Shown here in pieces: positions 1-6,844 of a stretch of 43,095 nt of DNA. A program made the translations under genes and the position numbers. This stretch comes from an uncultured Chlamydiaceae bacterium (GTDB taxonomy: Bacteria > Chlamydiota > Chlamydiia > Chlamydiales > Chlamydiaceae). The notes under the pieces were generated by a model. That model was not told where the DNA came from, made no database searches, and was given only the letters and a program-made list of their open reading frames with translations. The DNA lies in the NCBI GenBank assembly GCA_937884635.1, contig CALGBW010000007.1, positions 1-43,095 on the forward strand, given 5' to 3'. Positions within the stretch are counted from its first letter, which is position 1. Every line of letters starts with the position of its first letter.

Positions 1-354
1 ATGTCGATTCGGATCAACAATTGTATAATGTCTTTTCTTACTGCACTCTCCCATATAACCACGGGTCAGTACAGCACAAGAATACCCACGATCCCGTAGC
101 TGCTGAGCTAACCATAACACCGTTGGTGTCTTCCCAGCTCCCCCTACCACAATATTCCCAACACTCACCACTGTAGCCGAAACGTGACTAGGCTTTCGAT
201 TCCGAGTTTGTTGCTTCATCCACACCAAAGAAGCAAATACCCCAGAAACAACCCTCCCTAACCAAGTTGGATAGCTCAGTACCTTTCCTAAACACACGTA
301 CGCAACCACCCGGCGATAAAACAAATAAAAAGGTGAAGGTACTCGTATTCTCAT
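1..354 (-). CDS. lpxK: Tetraacyldisaccharide 4'-kinase (lipid A), 5' part only
   Basis: LpxK phosphorylates the 4' position of the tetraacyldisaccharide-1-phosphate precursor of lipid A at the inner membrane. Only the first 118 codons are inside the window; the gene runs off the left edge. The ATG at 354 gives an N-terminus beginning MRIRVPSPFYLFYRR with a hydrophobic membrane-associating stretch at about residues 10-45. This is followed by the LpxK-type P-loop VGNIVVGGAGKTPTV at residues 65-79 and the downstream TRGY motif, both typical of the family. The next gene on the same strand (SpoU-type methyltransferase) ends 149 bp upstream, so lpxK may have its own promoter in that AT-rich gap. 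The catalytic C-terminal half cannot be assessed. Confidence 0.93.
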   Translation of the reverse strand, partial: MRIRVPSPFYLFYRRVVAYVCLGKVLSYPTWLGRVVSGVFASLVWMKQQTRNRKPSHVSATVVSVGNIVVGGAGKTPTVLWLAQQLRDRGYSCAVLTRGYMGECSKKRHYTIVDPNRH

Positions 355-503
355 TACAGGCAAATCAATGGGGAAATATTGTAAAAAGTAAAATTTTTAA
401 TAAACAATTAAAAATTAGACTATAACCATAATAGCACGAACTCAGCAATTTGGAAACCCTATCCTATCTGAACCATAGGAGTGAAGAAAAAAACTCAATA
501 AAG

Positions 504-1295
504 TTACCAACGCTGTCGGACAACCTCATAGGTCACAGCAGCAACTGCCGTAGAAAGATTGAGAGAGTCTGCTTGTCCTCTCATAGGAAGAGCAATCTTT
601 GTAAATCTCCCATTAAGCCATTCTGAAGTCAGGCCATCTTTTTCGGAACCAAAAGCAAGGGCTAAGGGAACACGAAAATCTTGATGGAAGAACATATCTG
701 TTGCAGCAGGGGTAGTTGCAAATACATGCCACCTTTCCCCTTCTACTAAGCTAAGAACCTCGTTAAGGGAAGCCTCCCATATGGGCAAGGTAAATACAGT
801 CCCTAAAGAAGCACGGATTAAATTTGGATTGTATAAGTCCACAAAAGGGTCACAAAGAATAACCCCATCTACTCCTGCCCCATCAGCGATTCTTAATAGA
901 GCCCCAACATTACCTGGTTTTTCTACCTGCTCTACAATCAAATAAAAAGGCGTAGTATTTTTCTTTCTTTCAAGAAATTCTTCTTTAGAAAGATATTTTT
1001 TTCGCATAACAGCAATAAAATTATCATAATGTTCCTTGTAAGACAGACTTTGCAAAATAGCTGCGGAACATTGAAATGTAGGAACACGCTGTTTGTTCAT
1101 TTCTTGAACAAGAAGCTCTTCTTTTTCCAAATATGTCTCGGAACAAAAAAGATAATCGCAACAATAACCATTAGAGAGTGCTTTGTAAATTTCTCTAAAT
1201 CCTTCTAATAAAAAGCGATCTCCTTTTCTAGAACGATTTCTTTTCAAAGATAAAGCTTCCTTGATACGAAAATTATGTTTCCCTAAACACTCCAT
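504..1295 (-). CDS. SpoU/TrmH-family RNA 2'-O-methyltransferase
   Basis: A 263-residue SPOUT-fold methyltransferase expected to methylate a ribose in rRNA or tRNA; the exact target cannot be told. The three SpoU motifs are present: motif 1 with the conserved Asn and Arg around EKPGNVGALLRIADGAG (residues about 127-141), motif 2 FGSEKDGL (215-222), and motif 3 ALPM...SLNLSTAVA (236-252). An N-terminal L30-like substrate-binding region (RKGDRFLLEG, about residues 23-32) precedes it. I place the start at the ATG at 1295 because homology begins at MECLGKHNFRIKEAL and a GGGGGTG ribosome binding site lies just upstream. A longer in-frame reading to 1361 would extend well into the neighbouring gene. 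With this start it overlaps the upstream methyltransferase gene by 13 bp, so the two are probably co-transcribed. Confidence 0.9.
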   Translation of the reverse strand: MECLGKHNFRIKEALSLKRNRSRKGDRFLLEGFREIYKALSNGYCCDYLFCSETYLEKEELLVQEMNKQRVPTFQCSAAILQSLSYKEHYDNFIAVMRKKYLSKEEFLERKKNTTPFYLIVEQVEKPGNVGALLRIADGAGVDGVILCDPFVDLYNPNLIRASLGTVFTLPIWEASLNEVLSLVEGERWHVFATTPAATDMFFHQDFRVPLALAFGSEKDGLTSEWLNGRFTKIALPMRGQADSLNLSTAVAAVTYEVVRQRW

Positions 1296-2110
1296 TGTAC
1301 AAACACCCCCGAAGGTAACGCCTCGTCCCCTGAACCACAAAAACTTTCTCCACAAGACCACAGCTTATATGAAAGGTTCGGCAAAGCCCGATGAGCTAAA
1401 CCTCGTAAGAACTCAGGCGTATGTCCTGGGGTATGTGATGTAAGCAAAAGATAAGAAAAATCTGGTGCCAACAACTCTGAACATAGCTGCAATAAAGGGA
1501 ACAACCCTTCATCTATTTTGAAAACCTCTCCATTAGGCCCTCGACCATAGGTAGGTGGATCTAGAAGGATCGCATCAAACTTTCTACCTCGACGAATTTC
1601 CCTTTTCAAAAAGGCATAAGCATCCTCGATAACCCAAAAAACGCGTTTATCGGGAAGAGTATTTTTCTCAGCATTCTTTTGCGCCCATTTAATCGCAGCT
1701 TTAGAAGCATCAACATGCCAAACAGTTGCGCCTTGTTTTGCACAGAAAAAAGAGGTTGCCCCCGTATAGGCAAAGAGATTTAACACACGACAGGAAGGCT
1801 TTTTTGATAAAATAGGCTCTAAAGAGCTCCAAAAACCAGAATGTTCCGGGAAAACACCCACGTGCCCAAAAGGTGTTAACTTCAATACACAGTGCACTCC
1901 TCGCAAAGAAATTGTCCATTCTTCAGGTACGGAGGCACGTAAAATCCATCTGCCCTTTTCTCCTGATCTACGATACTCAGCCAAAGAAGAAGACCATAAT
2001 TGAGGAGACTGTTTGGGCCAAATAGCTACAGGAGAAGGGCGAATCAGTGTAACGGAACCAAATCGCTCTAGTTTTTTCCCCTCTCCACTATCCAACAGTG
2101 AGTAATCCAT
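1283..2110 (-). CDS. Class I SAM-dependent rRNA methyltransferase (RlmI-like)
   Basis: A 275-residue Rossmann-fold methyltransferase. The SAM-binding motif I is RVLNLFAYTGATSFF (about residues 108-122), followed by the acidic WHVDASKAAI loop, and the catalytic motif IV is LLDPPTYGRG (DPPTY at about 184-188). This DPP[FY] signature is typical of the YccW/RlmI group that methylates 23S rRNA cytosine; that substrate is an inference from the family. The start at 2110 (MDYSLLDSGEG) is preferred over an in-frame ATG at 2149. It overlaps the 3' end of riboflavin synthase by 23 bp, which suggests translational coupling in a ribE-methyltransferase-spoU operon on the minus strand. Confidence 0.88.
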   Translation of the reverse strand: MDYSLLDSGEGKKLERFGSVTLIRPSPVAIWPKQSPQLWSSSLAEYRRSGEKGRWILRASVPEEWTISLRGVHCVLKLTPFGHVGVFPEHSGFWSSLEPILSKKPSCRVLNLFAYTGATSFFCAKQGATVWHVDASKAAIKWAQKNAEKNTLPDKRVFWVIEDAYAFLKREIRRGRKFDAILLDPPTYGRGPNGEVFKIDEGLFPLLQLCSELLAPDFSYLLLTSHTPGHTPEFLRGLAHRALPNLSYKLWSCGESFCGSGDEALPSGVFVQWSV

Positions 2111-2705
2111 CTTTTTTCTCAATTTTATGCAAGCGTAGTAACGTATCAACCTGTACTTTTGTGGTCATATCAGGCTCTAAATTCACATAATCCCCTACTT
2201 TCTTCACCCCTAAGGTTGTCCTAGATAAGGTTTCTGGAATAACCCCTACAGAAAATCCTTCTTGAGATACCGAAGTGAGAGTTAGGCTGATCCCATCAAT
2301 AGCTAAAAAACCTTTTTCAAATAGGTAGGGACTTAGTGAAGGAGGACAAGAAAATGCATAGTGATTGCCTTCAATTCCTGTGATAGTCCCTATATCCAAC
2401 ACGTGCCCGGAGACAAAGTGTCCCCCAACTTCATCACCTAAACGCAGTGAACTCTCTATGTTCACCGGTTGACCTAACTGATACTTACCAATCGTTGTGC
2501 ATAGACACGTCTCAGGAATCACATCAAAAAATAGACACGTCTCATCCACACCGACTAAAGTTAGGCATACCCCATCAACAGCAATACTACCCCCTATCTC
2601 TAATAACTCCCGATCGAGGGTACTGGTTATACCTAACGTCATGATCGTTCCTGTTCGATCTAACACAGCTACTTTTCCTAGCTCTCGTACAATTCCAGAA
2701 AACAT
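2088..2705 (-). CDS. ribE: Riboflavin synthase alpha subunit
   Basis: Catalyses dismutation of two 6,7-dimethyl-8-ribityllumazine molecules to riboflavin. The 205-residue protein shows the expected tandem lumazine-binding barrels. The first begins MFSGIVRELGKV and contains SIAVDGVCLTLVGV; the second contains GHFVSGHVLDIG and FLAIDGISLTLTSV. Length matches the family (about 200 residues). It is the first gene of a minus-strand run with two methyltransferases overlapping its end. Upstream lies a 414-bp divergent spacer containing a possible intrinsic terminator about 110 bp before the start, which could attenuate ribE or end a separate small RNA. In C. trachomatis this gene was called ribC. Confidence 0.95.
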   Translation of the reverse strand: MFSGIVRELGKVAVLDRTGTIMTLGITSTLDRELLEIGGSIAVDGVCLTLVGVDETCLFFDVIPETCLCTTIGKYQLGQPVNIESSLRLGDEVGGHFVSGHVLDIGTITGIEGNHYAFSCPPSLSPYLFEKGFLAIDGISLTLTSVSQEGFSVGVIPETLSRTTLGVKKVGDYVNLEPDMTTKVQVDTLLRLHKIEKKDGLLTVG

Positions 2706-2815
2706 ATTTTGATAGCGTCTCTTACCTAATCAGATATACATTGTGGACGGATGCATAGTTTAGCGCAAGGCAACCTTCCCTCCTTGTGAAGAAAAGAATT
2801 TTTGCAAAAATCATC

Positions 2816-2841
2816 AAAAAAACTCTGACTAACAGAGAGTT
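2816..2841 (-). terminator. Possible intrinsic terminator before ribE
   Basis: Read on the minus strand, CTCTG-TTAGT-CAGAG is followed directly by TTTTTTT. An alternative pairing AACTCT/AGAGTT of 6 bp is also possible. There is no annotated minus-strand gene upstream of it, so it would serve either a small RNA or attenuation of ribE. Confidence 0.4.
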
Positions 2842-2996
2842 AAGAAAATAATTAAGTTTACTACAATGTAAGAAACTAGGTAAAAAGCTTTTGGTAACAT
2901 CCCATTAGAAGGAATGCACCTACCGATTGACCCAAGAAGAGTAAGGGAGTACAATGCCCCCTTCCGTCTCTGATTTCGATCTTTTAAAAATCCGGA
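2816..2996 (-). ncRNA. Candidate small RNA or attenuated leader upstream of ribE
   Basis: Predicted only from signals. A weak sigma66-like promoter on the minus strand (TTGTTA at 3030-3025, 16-bp spacer, TACAAA at 3008-3003) would start transcription near 2996. An intrinsic-terminator-like stem CTCTG/CAGAG (2823-2837) followed by seven T residues ends it at about 2816. The interval includes the hairpin at 2943-2963. It could be a free small RNA or the prematurely terminated leader of ribE. The hairpin is only 5-6 bp long, so the call is tentative. Confidence 0.25.
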
Positions 2997-3119
2997 AACT
3001 ATTTTGTAGCTACGTTGTTTGACGTAACAAATTAAGAAAACAGCTGCTCAAAGGGTAATCTGAGGTAATTGATAACGAATTATAGCAACGAAATAGCTTG
3101 AATTTGTGAGGAAATTCTC

Positions 3120-3578
3120 ATGTTATGTCCTTTCTGCAACCACGACGACTTAAAAGTTACAGATTCTAGAAATGCAACTGAAGCTAATGCTATTAAACGC
3201 AGAAGAGAATGCTTGGGGTGTGGTCAACGATTTACTACTTTCGAGACTGTGGAACTCACTTCACAAGTTTTAAAAAGGGACGGTCGATACGAAAATTTTC
3301 AAGAAACAAAGCTCATACAAGGACTAAAGTCCGCTTGTAGCCATACCCGAATTAGTCAAGATCAAATTCAAGCTATTGCTTTCAAAGTAAAAACGGACTT
3401 ACTGGGTAAACAAAATAAAGAAATCTCTACAAAAGAGATTGGAGAGCTTGTTATGAAATACTTAAAACAAGCAGATATGATTGCCTACATTCGGTTTGCC
3501 TGTGTATACCGTCGATTTAAAGATGTTGGCGAATTAATGGAGATTTTGCTATCTGCAACACCGGATATGGAAAAATAA
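3120..3578 (+). CDS. nrdR: Transcriptional repressor NrdR
   Basis: NrdR is the zinc-finger/ATP-cone repressor of ribonucleotide reductase genes and senses ATP/dATP. The 152-residue protein has the four-cysteine zinc ribbon (C3, C6, C31, C34 in LCPFC...CLGCG) with the conserved DSR motif at residues 15-17, then FTTFE. The ATP-cone domain (about residues 48-138) begins VLKRDGRYENF. Length matches the family exactly. A GAGGA ribosome binding site precedes the ATG. It heads a tight operon with dksA (15-bp gap) and lspA. No palindromic NrdR box was recognised in the upstream spacer, so its targets are presumably elsewhere (nrdAB). Confidence 0.96.
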   Translation: MLCPFCNHDDLKVTDSRNATEANAIKRRRECLGCGQRFTTFETVELTSQVLKRDGRYENFQETKLIQGLKSACSHTRISQDQIQAIAFKVKTDLLGKQNKEISTKEIGELVMKYLKQADMIAYIRFACVYRRFKDVGELMEILLSATPDMEK

Positions 3579-3593
3579 TACAAGGAGACCATA

Positions 3594-3968
3594 ATGGCCT
3601 TATCGGAAGAAGAAATAGCCAACTTCAAGGAAAGACTTTTAGAAATGCGCGCAAAGCTATCCCATACTTTGGAGGGTAATGCACAAGAAGTAAAGAAGCC
3701 TAACGAGGCAACCGGCTATTCTCAGCATCAGGCAGATCAAGGAACGGAAACCTTTGACCGCACCATTAGCCTAGAAGTAACAACGAAAGAATATGCTTTG
3801 CTAAGACAAATTAATCGAGCCCTGGAGAAAATAGAAGACTCTTCTTACGGTATTTGTGACGTAAGCGGTGAAGAAATCCCTTTAGCTAGATTAATGGCTA
3901 TTCCTTACGCTACCATGACCGTAAAAGCTCAAGAGCAGTTTGAAAAAGGTCTTTTATCTAGCAACTAA
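3594..3968 (+). CDS. dksA: DksA/TraR-family RNA polymerase regulator, degenerate zinc site
   Basis: A 124-residue DksA-like protein expected to bind RNA polymerase through its secondary channel. It has the N-terminal coiled-coil half (about residues 5-80, including MRAKLSHTLEGNA and the Q/D/E-rich HQADQGTETFDR stretch) and the C-terminal SYGICDVSGEEIPLARLMAIP signature (84-104). In classical DksA this last part is a four-cysteine zinc finger. Here only C88 survives; the other ligands are replaced by S91, T109 and A112. It therefore resembles the Cys-poor DksA variants that fold without zinc. A good AAGGAG ribosome binding site lies before the ATG. It sits between nrdR and lspA in one operon. 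Confidence 0.9.
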   Translation: MALSEEEIANFKERLLEMRAKLSHTLEGNAQEVKKPNEATGYSQHQADQGTETFDRTISLEVTTKEYALLRQINRALEKIEDSSYGICDVSGEEIPLARLMAIPYATMTVKAQEQFEKGLLSSN

Positions 3969-3973
3969 TTCCC

Positions 3974-4477
3974 ATGTTTCGTCGTTTTCTCTCCCCTCTC
4001 CTTAGCATGACAGTTCTCGTTTTTCTTGATTGGATTACGAAGTTGGTTGTGTTACTCAAGCTTTATGAAACACAGGGAAGTTCTTCTCTATCTATCCTAT
4101 ATCAACACCGTTGGGGACAATGGGCATTTTCCATCATCCCTACGTACAATGAGGGCGCGGCATTTGGTTTGTTTGCATCTTATAAAACGCCGCTGCTTAT
4201 CGTCCGTATTGTTATCATCACCTGCTTACTTCTATTTCTATTATTCCGAGATAAACAGCTGACTACTCTCATACGCGTGTCACTAATTTTGATCTGTGCA
4301 GGGGCTATTGGGAATGTCGGTGATCTCCTGTTCTACGATCACGTCGTTGACTTTCTTTCTATTAGTTATCGGTCATGGGCGTTCCCTACATTCAATGTGG
4401 CAGACACCTTGATTTCTCTCGGTACATTCATGCTTCTTGGAGATCTCTTCTTAGCAAAAAAACATAGTAACTTGTAG
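3974..4477 (+). CDS. lspA: Lipoprotein signal peptidase (signal peptidase II)
   Basis: Inner-membrane aspartyl protease that removes the signal peptide of diacylglyceryl-modified prolipoproteins. The 167-residue protein has four hydrophobic membrane segments (about 10-30, 73-92, 98-118, 137-160). The family motifs are IPTYNEGAAFGLF (55-67), the GNVGDL motif (113-118), and the two catalytic Asp residues D126 (in HVVDF) and D144 (in FNVAD). It starts 5 bp after dksA, so it is the last gene of the nrdR-dksA-lspA operon. No clear terminator follows; a 12-bp palindrome TTAAGATCTTAA lies shortly downstream. Confidence 0.96.
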   Translation: MFRRFLSPLLSMTVLVFLDWITKLVVLLKLYETQGSSSLSILYQHRWGQWAFSIIPTYNEGAAFGLFASYKTPLLIVRIVIITCLLLFLLFRDKQLTTLIRVSLILICAGAIGNVGDLLFYDHVVDFLSISYRSWAFPTFNVADTLISLGTFMLLGDLFLAKKHSNL

Positions 4478-4535
4478 AAAAAATTAAGATCTTAACTTAA
4501 GAGAATGTTACTCTAGAGGTTACAAAACCTAACTT

Positions 4536-4564
4536 TTGTCAAAGAAATGAAATGAGAGTATAAT
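4536..4564 (+). promoter_or_regulatory. Sigma66/sigma70-type promoter of the alanine symporter gene
   Basis: TTGTCA (4536-4541), a 17-bp spacer and a perfect TATAAT (4559-4564), about 40 bp before the ATG at 4605. This is the best consensus promoter seen in the window and separates the symporter from the lspA operon. Confidence 0.75.
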
Positions 4565-4604
4565 CTCCCTTTATTCAACAGAAATACTTGTAATTTGTCA
4601 TATC

Positions 4605-5954
4605 ATGGGAACCTTTTTGTCTTATCTATCGTCATTTGACGACTTTTTTTGGTCGTATATTGCCTTTATGCTAATCCTTACCCTGGGCATTACGTTCTCC
4701 ATTAAGTCTAAGTTCTCACAAATTACAAAGTTACCTTACTTCTTTAATCTCTTTTACAAGTATTCCCTGCATTCCCAATCCTCAGACCAACGTGGAGTCC
4801 ACCCATTAAAAGTGTTCTTTGCCTCTGCTGGAGGAAATATTGGTATTGGTAACGTAGTTGGGATTGTTACAGCAGCATGTATCGGCGGTCCAGGAGCTTT
4901 GTTCTGGGTCTGGGTTGCGGGTATTCTCGGTTCTATTGTGAAGTATGCTGAGGTCTATTTAGGTATTAAATTCCGGCAAGTAGATGAGAATGGCGTGTAT
5001 CAAGGTGGCCCCATGTATTTCTTACATAAAGCCTACAAAACACGGCTGATCCCCACTCTAGTCGCTATCCTACTCTGTATCTATGGCGTGGAGATCTACC
5101 AATTTTCCGTTATTACTGATGCTCTTGCTCACTGCTGGCATGTTCCACGGAGTGTGACTATAGCAGGCCTTCTCTTCCTGGTCATGTACGCCGTACAAGG
5201 AGGCTTATCAAGAATTGGGAAAATTTGCTCTTGCGTGTTACCGTTTTTCCTCACTCTTTACTGCGGTATGGCTTTATATATTCTTTATAAAGAATTTCAC
5301 CACCTCCCAGCTCTTCTTACCACCGTCTTCTCCTCAGCCTTTACTGGACACGGAGCTATTGGAGGCTTTGCCGGCTGTACAGTTGCCACAACCATACGCC
5401 AAGGGATCTCTAGAGCTGCTTACTCTGGGGACATTGGTATTGGCTTTGATTCTATTATTCAAAGTGAAAGCTCTGCCAAAGATCCTGGAACACAAGCTCA
5501 GCTCAGCATTGTAGGGGTTATTGTAGATAACCTTATTTGTTCTCTGAGCATCCTGATGGCCTTAGCTTCAGGAGCTTGGAGTTTAGGGTTAGATAATGCC
5601 TCGTTAGCTGTTGAATATGCGCTATCTTCTTACTTCCCTATGGTGCAATTTTTCCTTCCTCTATTCTTCTTTGTCACGGGGTACACAACGATTATTTCCT
5701 ATTTCCTTGTAGGAAGAAAATGTGCGCAGTTTCTTGGGGGTTCTCTGGGAGCTAAACTCTATTTAATTTATGGGGTTTGCGCTCTACCTCTGTTTTGCTT
5801 CTTATCACAAAACACGGCTCTCCTGATCATGTCTATCTCAGGTGCCTTACTTCTATGCTTTAACCTATTTGGAGTGTTCCTCTTAAGAAAAGAAATCGCC
5901 TTTCCTAAAAAGGACACCCAAGAAATCTTGGACCCTTGTCCTTCTGATAGCTAG
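4605..5954 (+). CDS. dagA: Sodium:alanine symporter (AGCS family)
   Basis: A 449-residue polytopic inner-membrane amino-acid carrier of the AGCS (DagA/AlsT) family, which imports alanine or glycine with sodium. Signatures include SAGGNIGIGNVVGIVTA (about 75-90), GGPGALFWVWVAGILGS (95-111), the YQGGPMYFL stretch near residue 130, and SYSGDIGIG-like ISRAAYSGDIGIGFDS (about 265-283). About ten hydrophobic segments span the length, and the size matches the family. It is transcribed from its own promoter and ends at a hairpin terminator immediately after the stop. The gene symbol follows older chlamydial annotation; the actual substrate is inferred from the family. Confidence 0.93.
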   Translation: MGTFLSYLSSFDDFFWSYIAFMLILTLGITFSIKSKFSQITKLPYFFNLFYKYSLHSQSSDQRGVHPLKVFFASAGGNIGIGNVVGIVTAACIGGPGALFWVWVAGILGSIVKYAEVYLGIKFRQVDENGVYQGGPMYFLHKAYKTRLIPTLVAILLCIYGVEIYQFSVITDALAHCWHVPRSVTIAGLLFLVMYAVQGGLSRIGKICSCVLPFFLTLYCGMALYILYKEFHHLPALLTTVFSSAFTGHGAIGGFAGCTVATTIRQGISRAAYSGDIGIGFDSIIQSESSAKDPGTQAQLSIVGVIVDNLICSLSILMALASGAWSLGLDNASLAVEYALSSYFPMVQFFLPLFFFVTGYTTIISYFLVGRKCAQFLGGSLGAKLYLIYGVCALPLFCFLSQNTALLIMSISGALLLCFNLFGVFLLRKEIAFPKKDTQEILDPCPSDS

Positions 5955-5975
5955 TCTTTCCTTAGGGAGGAAAGA
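5955..5975 (+). terminator. Hairpin terminator after the alanine symporter gene
   Basis: TCTTTCCT-TAGGG-AGGAAAGA forms a perfect 8-bp stem with a 5-nt loop right after the stop codon, followed by TTTAATT. The T-run is imperfect. Confidence 0.6.
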
Positions 5976-5986
5976 TTTAATTAATA

Positions 5987-6055
5987 AAAAACTTAAATAG
6001 TAATTTTGAATTTTTATTAAAAAAATAAAATAATAAGTTAACTATTTAAGTTTTT
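5987..6055 (+). promoter_or_regulatory. Promoter framed by a 15-bp perfect inverted repeat
   Basis: A promoter-like TTGAAT (6006-6011), 17-bp spacer, AATAAT (6029-6034) lies inside a perfect 15-bp inverted repeat: AAAAACTTAAATAGT at 5987-6001 and its reverse complement at 6041-6055. The right arm would fall in the short 5' leader of the gene starting at 6064. The stretch is nearly pure A+T. It could be an operator for a dimeric regulator or a cruciform-forming element; function is inferred. Confidence 0.45.
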
Positions 6056-6063
6056 AATTTTTT

Positions 6064-6429
6064 ATGAATATCGTTATTGGCTCCCTCTTTTTTTGCTGCG
6101 TTCTGCTTTCTATTTGCATGGTCGCTACTCTTTTTCTTGCCATCAGTGTTCTCTGTAAGCTCAACAAGATTTTGAAAAATATCGGTCGTCTAACAACAAT
6201 TTTAAATTTTGAAGCTAAGATCCTAGCCCCTCTATTATTAGGTAAAAAATTCCTTATTTCCTGGTTACGCAAACGAAAAAAAAATCAAAACTTAGATAAG
6301 GATATTGAGGACATCTTTTGCTGCGAAGAAGACAAAAACGAAATGCATTGGATTTTGGGTTTGTTGAGTAAGACAAAGTGGGTTCTTGCCGCGGCATGTG
6401 TTTGGTGTATGTTTCGGAATAGGGATTAG
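6064..6429 (+). CDS. Small membrane protein, YtxG/DUF948-like
   Basis: A 121-residue protein with one strong N-terminal hydrophobic segment (about residues 3-30, IVIGSLFFCC...LAISVLCKL). It is followed by an amphipathic stretch KLNKILKNIGRLTTILNFEAKILAPLL, a Lys-rich patch (RKRKKN), an acidic region and a second hydrophobic patch near the C-terminus. The arrangement, and the YtxH-like gene 4 bp downstream, recall the Bacillus ytxG-ytxH pair; this assignment rests on topology and context, not clear residue identity. No Shine-Dalgarno is visible before the ATG; the leader is short and AT-rich. The end of the protein overlaps nothing, and the next gene follows almost immediately. Confidence 0.75.
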   Translation: MNIVIGSLFFCCVLLSICMVATLFLAISVLCKLNKILKNIGRLTTILNFEAKILAPLLLGKKFLISWLRKRKKNQNLDKDIEDIFCCEEDKNEMHWILGLLSKTKWVLAAACVWCMFRNRD

Positions 6430-6433
6430 GATC

Positions 6434-6736
6434 ATGTTTGGAAACAGTCGGTCTAAAAAGAGAAAAGGCAAAAGCTTTCGTTGGTTACGGGGTGCTGTTT
6501 TTGGTGGGTGTCTAGCTACAGTGCTTACAGGTTTATTTACCCCTAAAAGCGGTCCTCAGTTAAGAAAACGACTAGCAAAATTTAGACAAGTTAGCTTGAA
6601 GCGAAGCAAATCCCTAGTGAAAAACTCTAAACAGCACACTAAGTCGTTTATCAAACAAGCTAAAAACCTCATGCATAGCTTGAAAGAGGAAATCAAAGAT
6701 TTTGTAGATTCTATTCGGGAAGATAGCAAAAACTAA
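6434..6736 (+). CDS. YtxH-domain-like small membrane protein
   Basis: A 100-residue protein beginning MFGNSRSKKRKGKSFRWLRG, then one glycine-rich hydrophobic segment AVFGGCLATVLTGLFTPKSG (about residues 20-39). This segment and the following Lys/Arg/Ser-rich helical tail are the layout of the YtxH family (G-x-x-x-G membrane segment followed by PxSG and a basic coiled tail). I use the ATG at 6434; an upstream in-frame ATG at 6386 would overlap the previous gene by 44 bp. It is probably co-transcribed with the YtxG-like gene. A 9-bp hairpin lies 55 bp after the stop. Confidence 0.75.
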   Translation: MFGNSRSKKRKGKSFRWLRGAVFGGCLATVLTGLFTPKSGPQLRKRLAKFRQVSLKRSKSLVKNSKQHTKSFIKQAKNLMHSLKEEIKDFVDSIREDSKN

Positions 6737-6790
6737 GCATTTTACCTCAATCCCTCTTAGATCAATAGAGTTTTGCACCTACTTAGATGC

Positions 6791-6814
6791 ATCCCACGAG
6801 TTTTATCGTGGGAT
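6791..6814. terminator. Hairpin between convergent ytxH-like gene and glgB
   Basis: ATCCCACGA-GTTTTA-TCGTGGGAT is a perfect 9-bp stem with a 6-nt loop, located between two converging genes. No clean T-run follows on either strand, so it may be a bidirectional terminator or a 3'-end stabilising hairpin. Confidence 0.5.
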
Positions 6815-6844
6815 CTCCCTCTGATTGTTAATACTTTGAGAAAC

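Larger units (their letters stand above)
2706..3119. other. Divergent intergenic spacer between ribE and nrdR
   Basis: 414 bp without a convincing protein gene. It must hold the promoters of ribE (minus) and nrdR (plus). On the minus strand it contains a possible promoter (3003-3030), a hairpin AAGGG/CCCTT (2943-2963) and a short stem followed by seven T residues (2816-2841). These could delimit a small RNA of about 180 nt. No FMN riboswitch consensus is visible. nrdR itself has a good ribosome binding site, GAGGA, about 8-10 bp before its ATG. Confidence 0.6.

Noticed and set aside
1296..1361. Longer N-terminus for the SpoU-type methyltransferase
   Set aside because: The extension is the out-of-frame reading of the neighbouring methyltransferase gene, and the internal ATG has a better ribosome binding site.
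2899..2915. tRNA-like anticodon arm on the minus strand (ATTCC/GGGAT with a loop containing CTA)
   Set aside because: The GGTCAATCGGTAGG stretch before it resembles a D arm, but no acceptor stem or T arm can be paired, so it is not a tRNA (and not a suppressor or pyrrolysine tRNA).
2706..3119. FMN riboswitch before ribE
   Set aside because: The conserved AGGGTGAAATTCCC and CCGGCGGT elements are absent on the minus strand.
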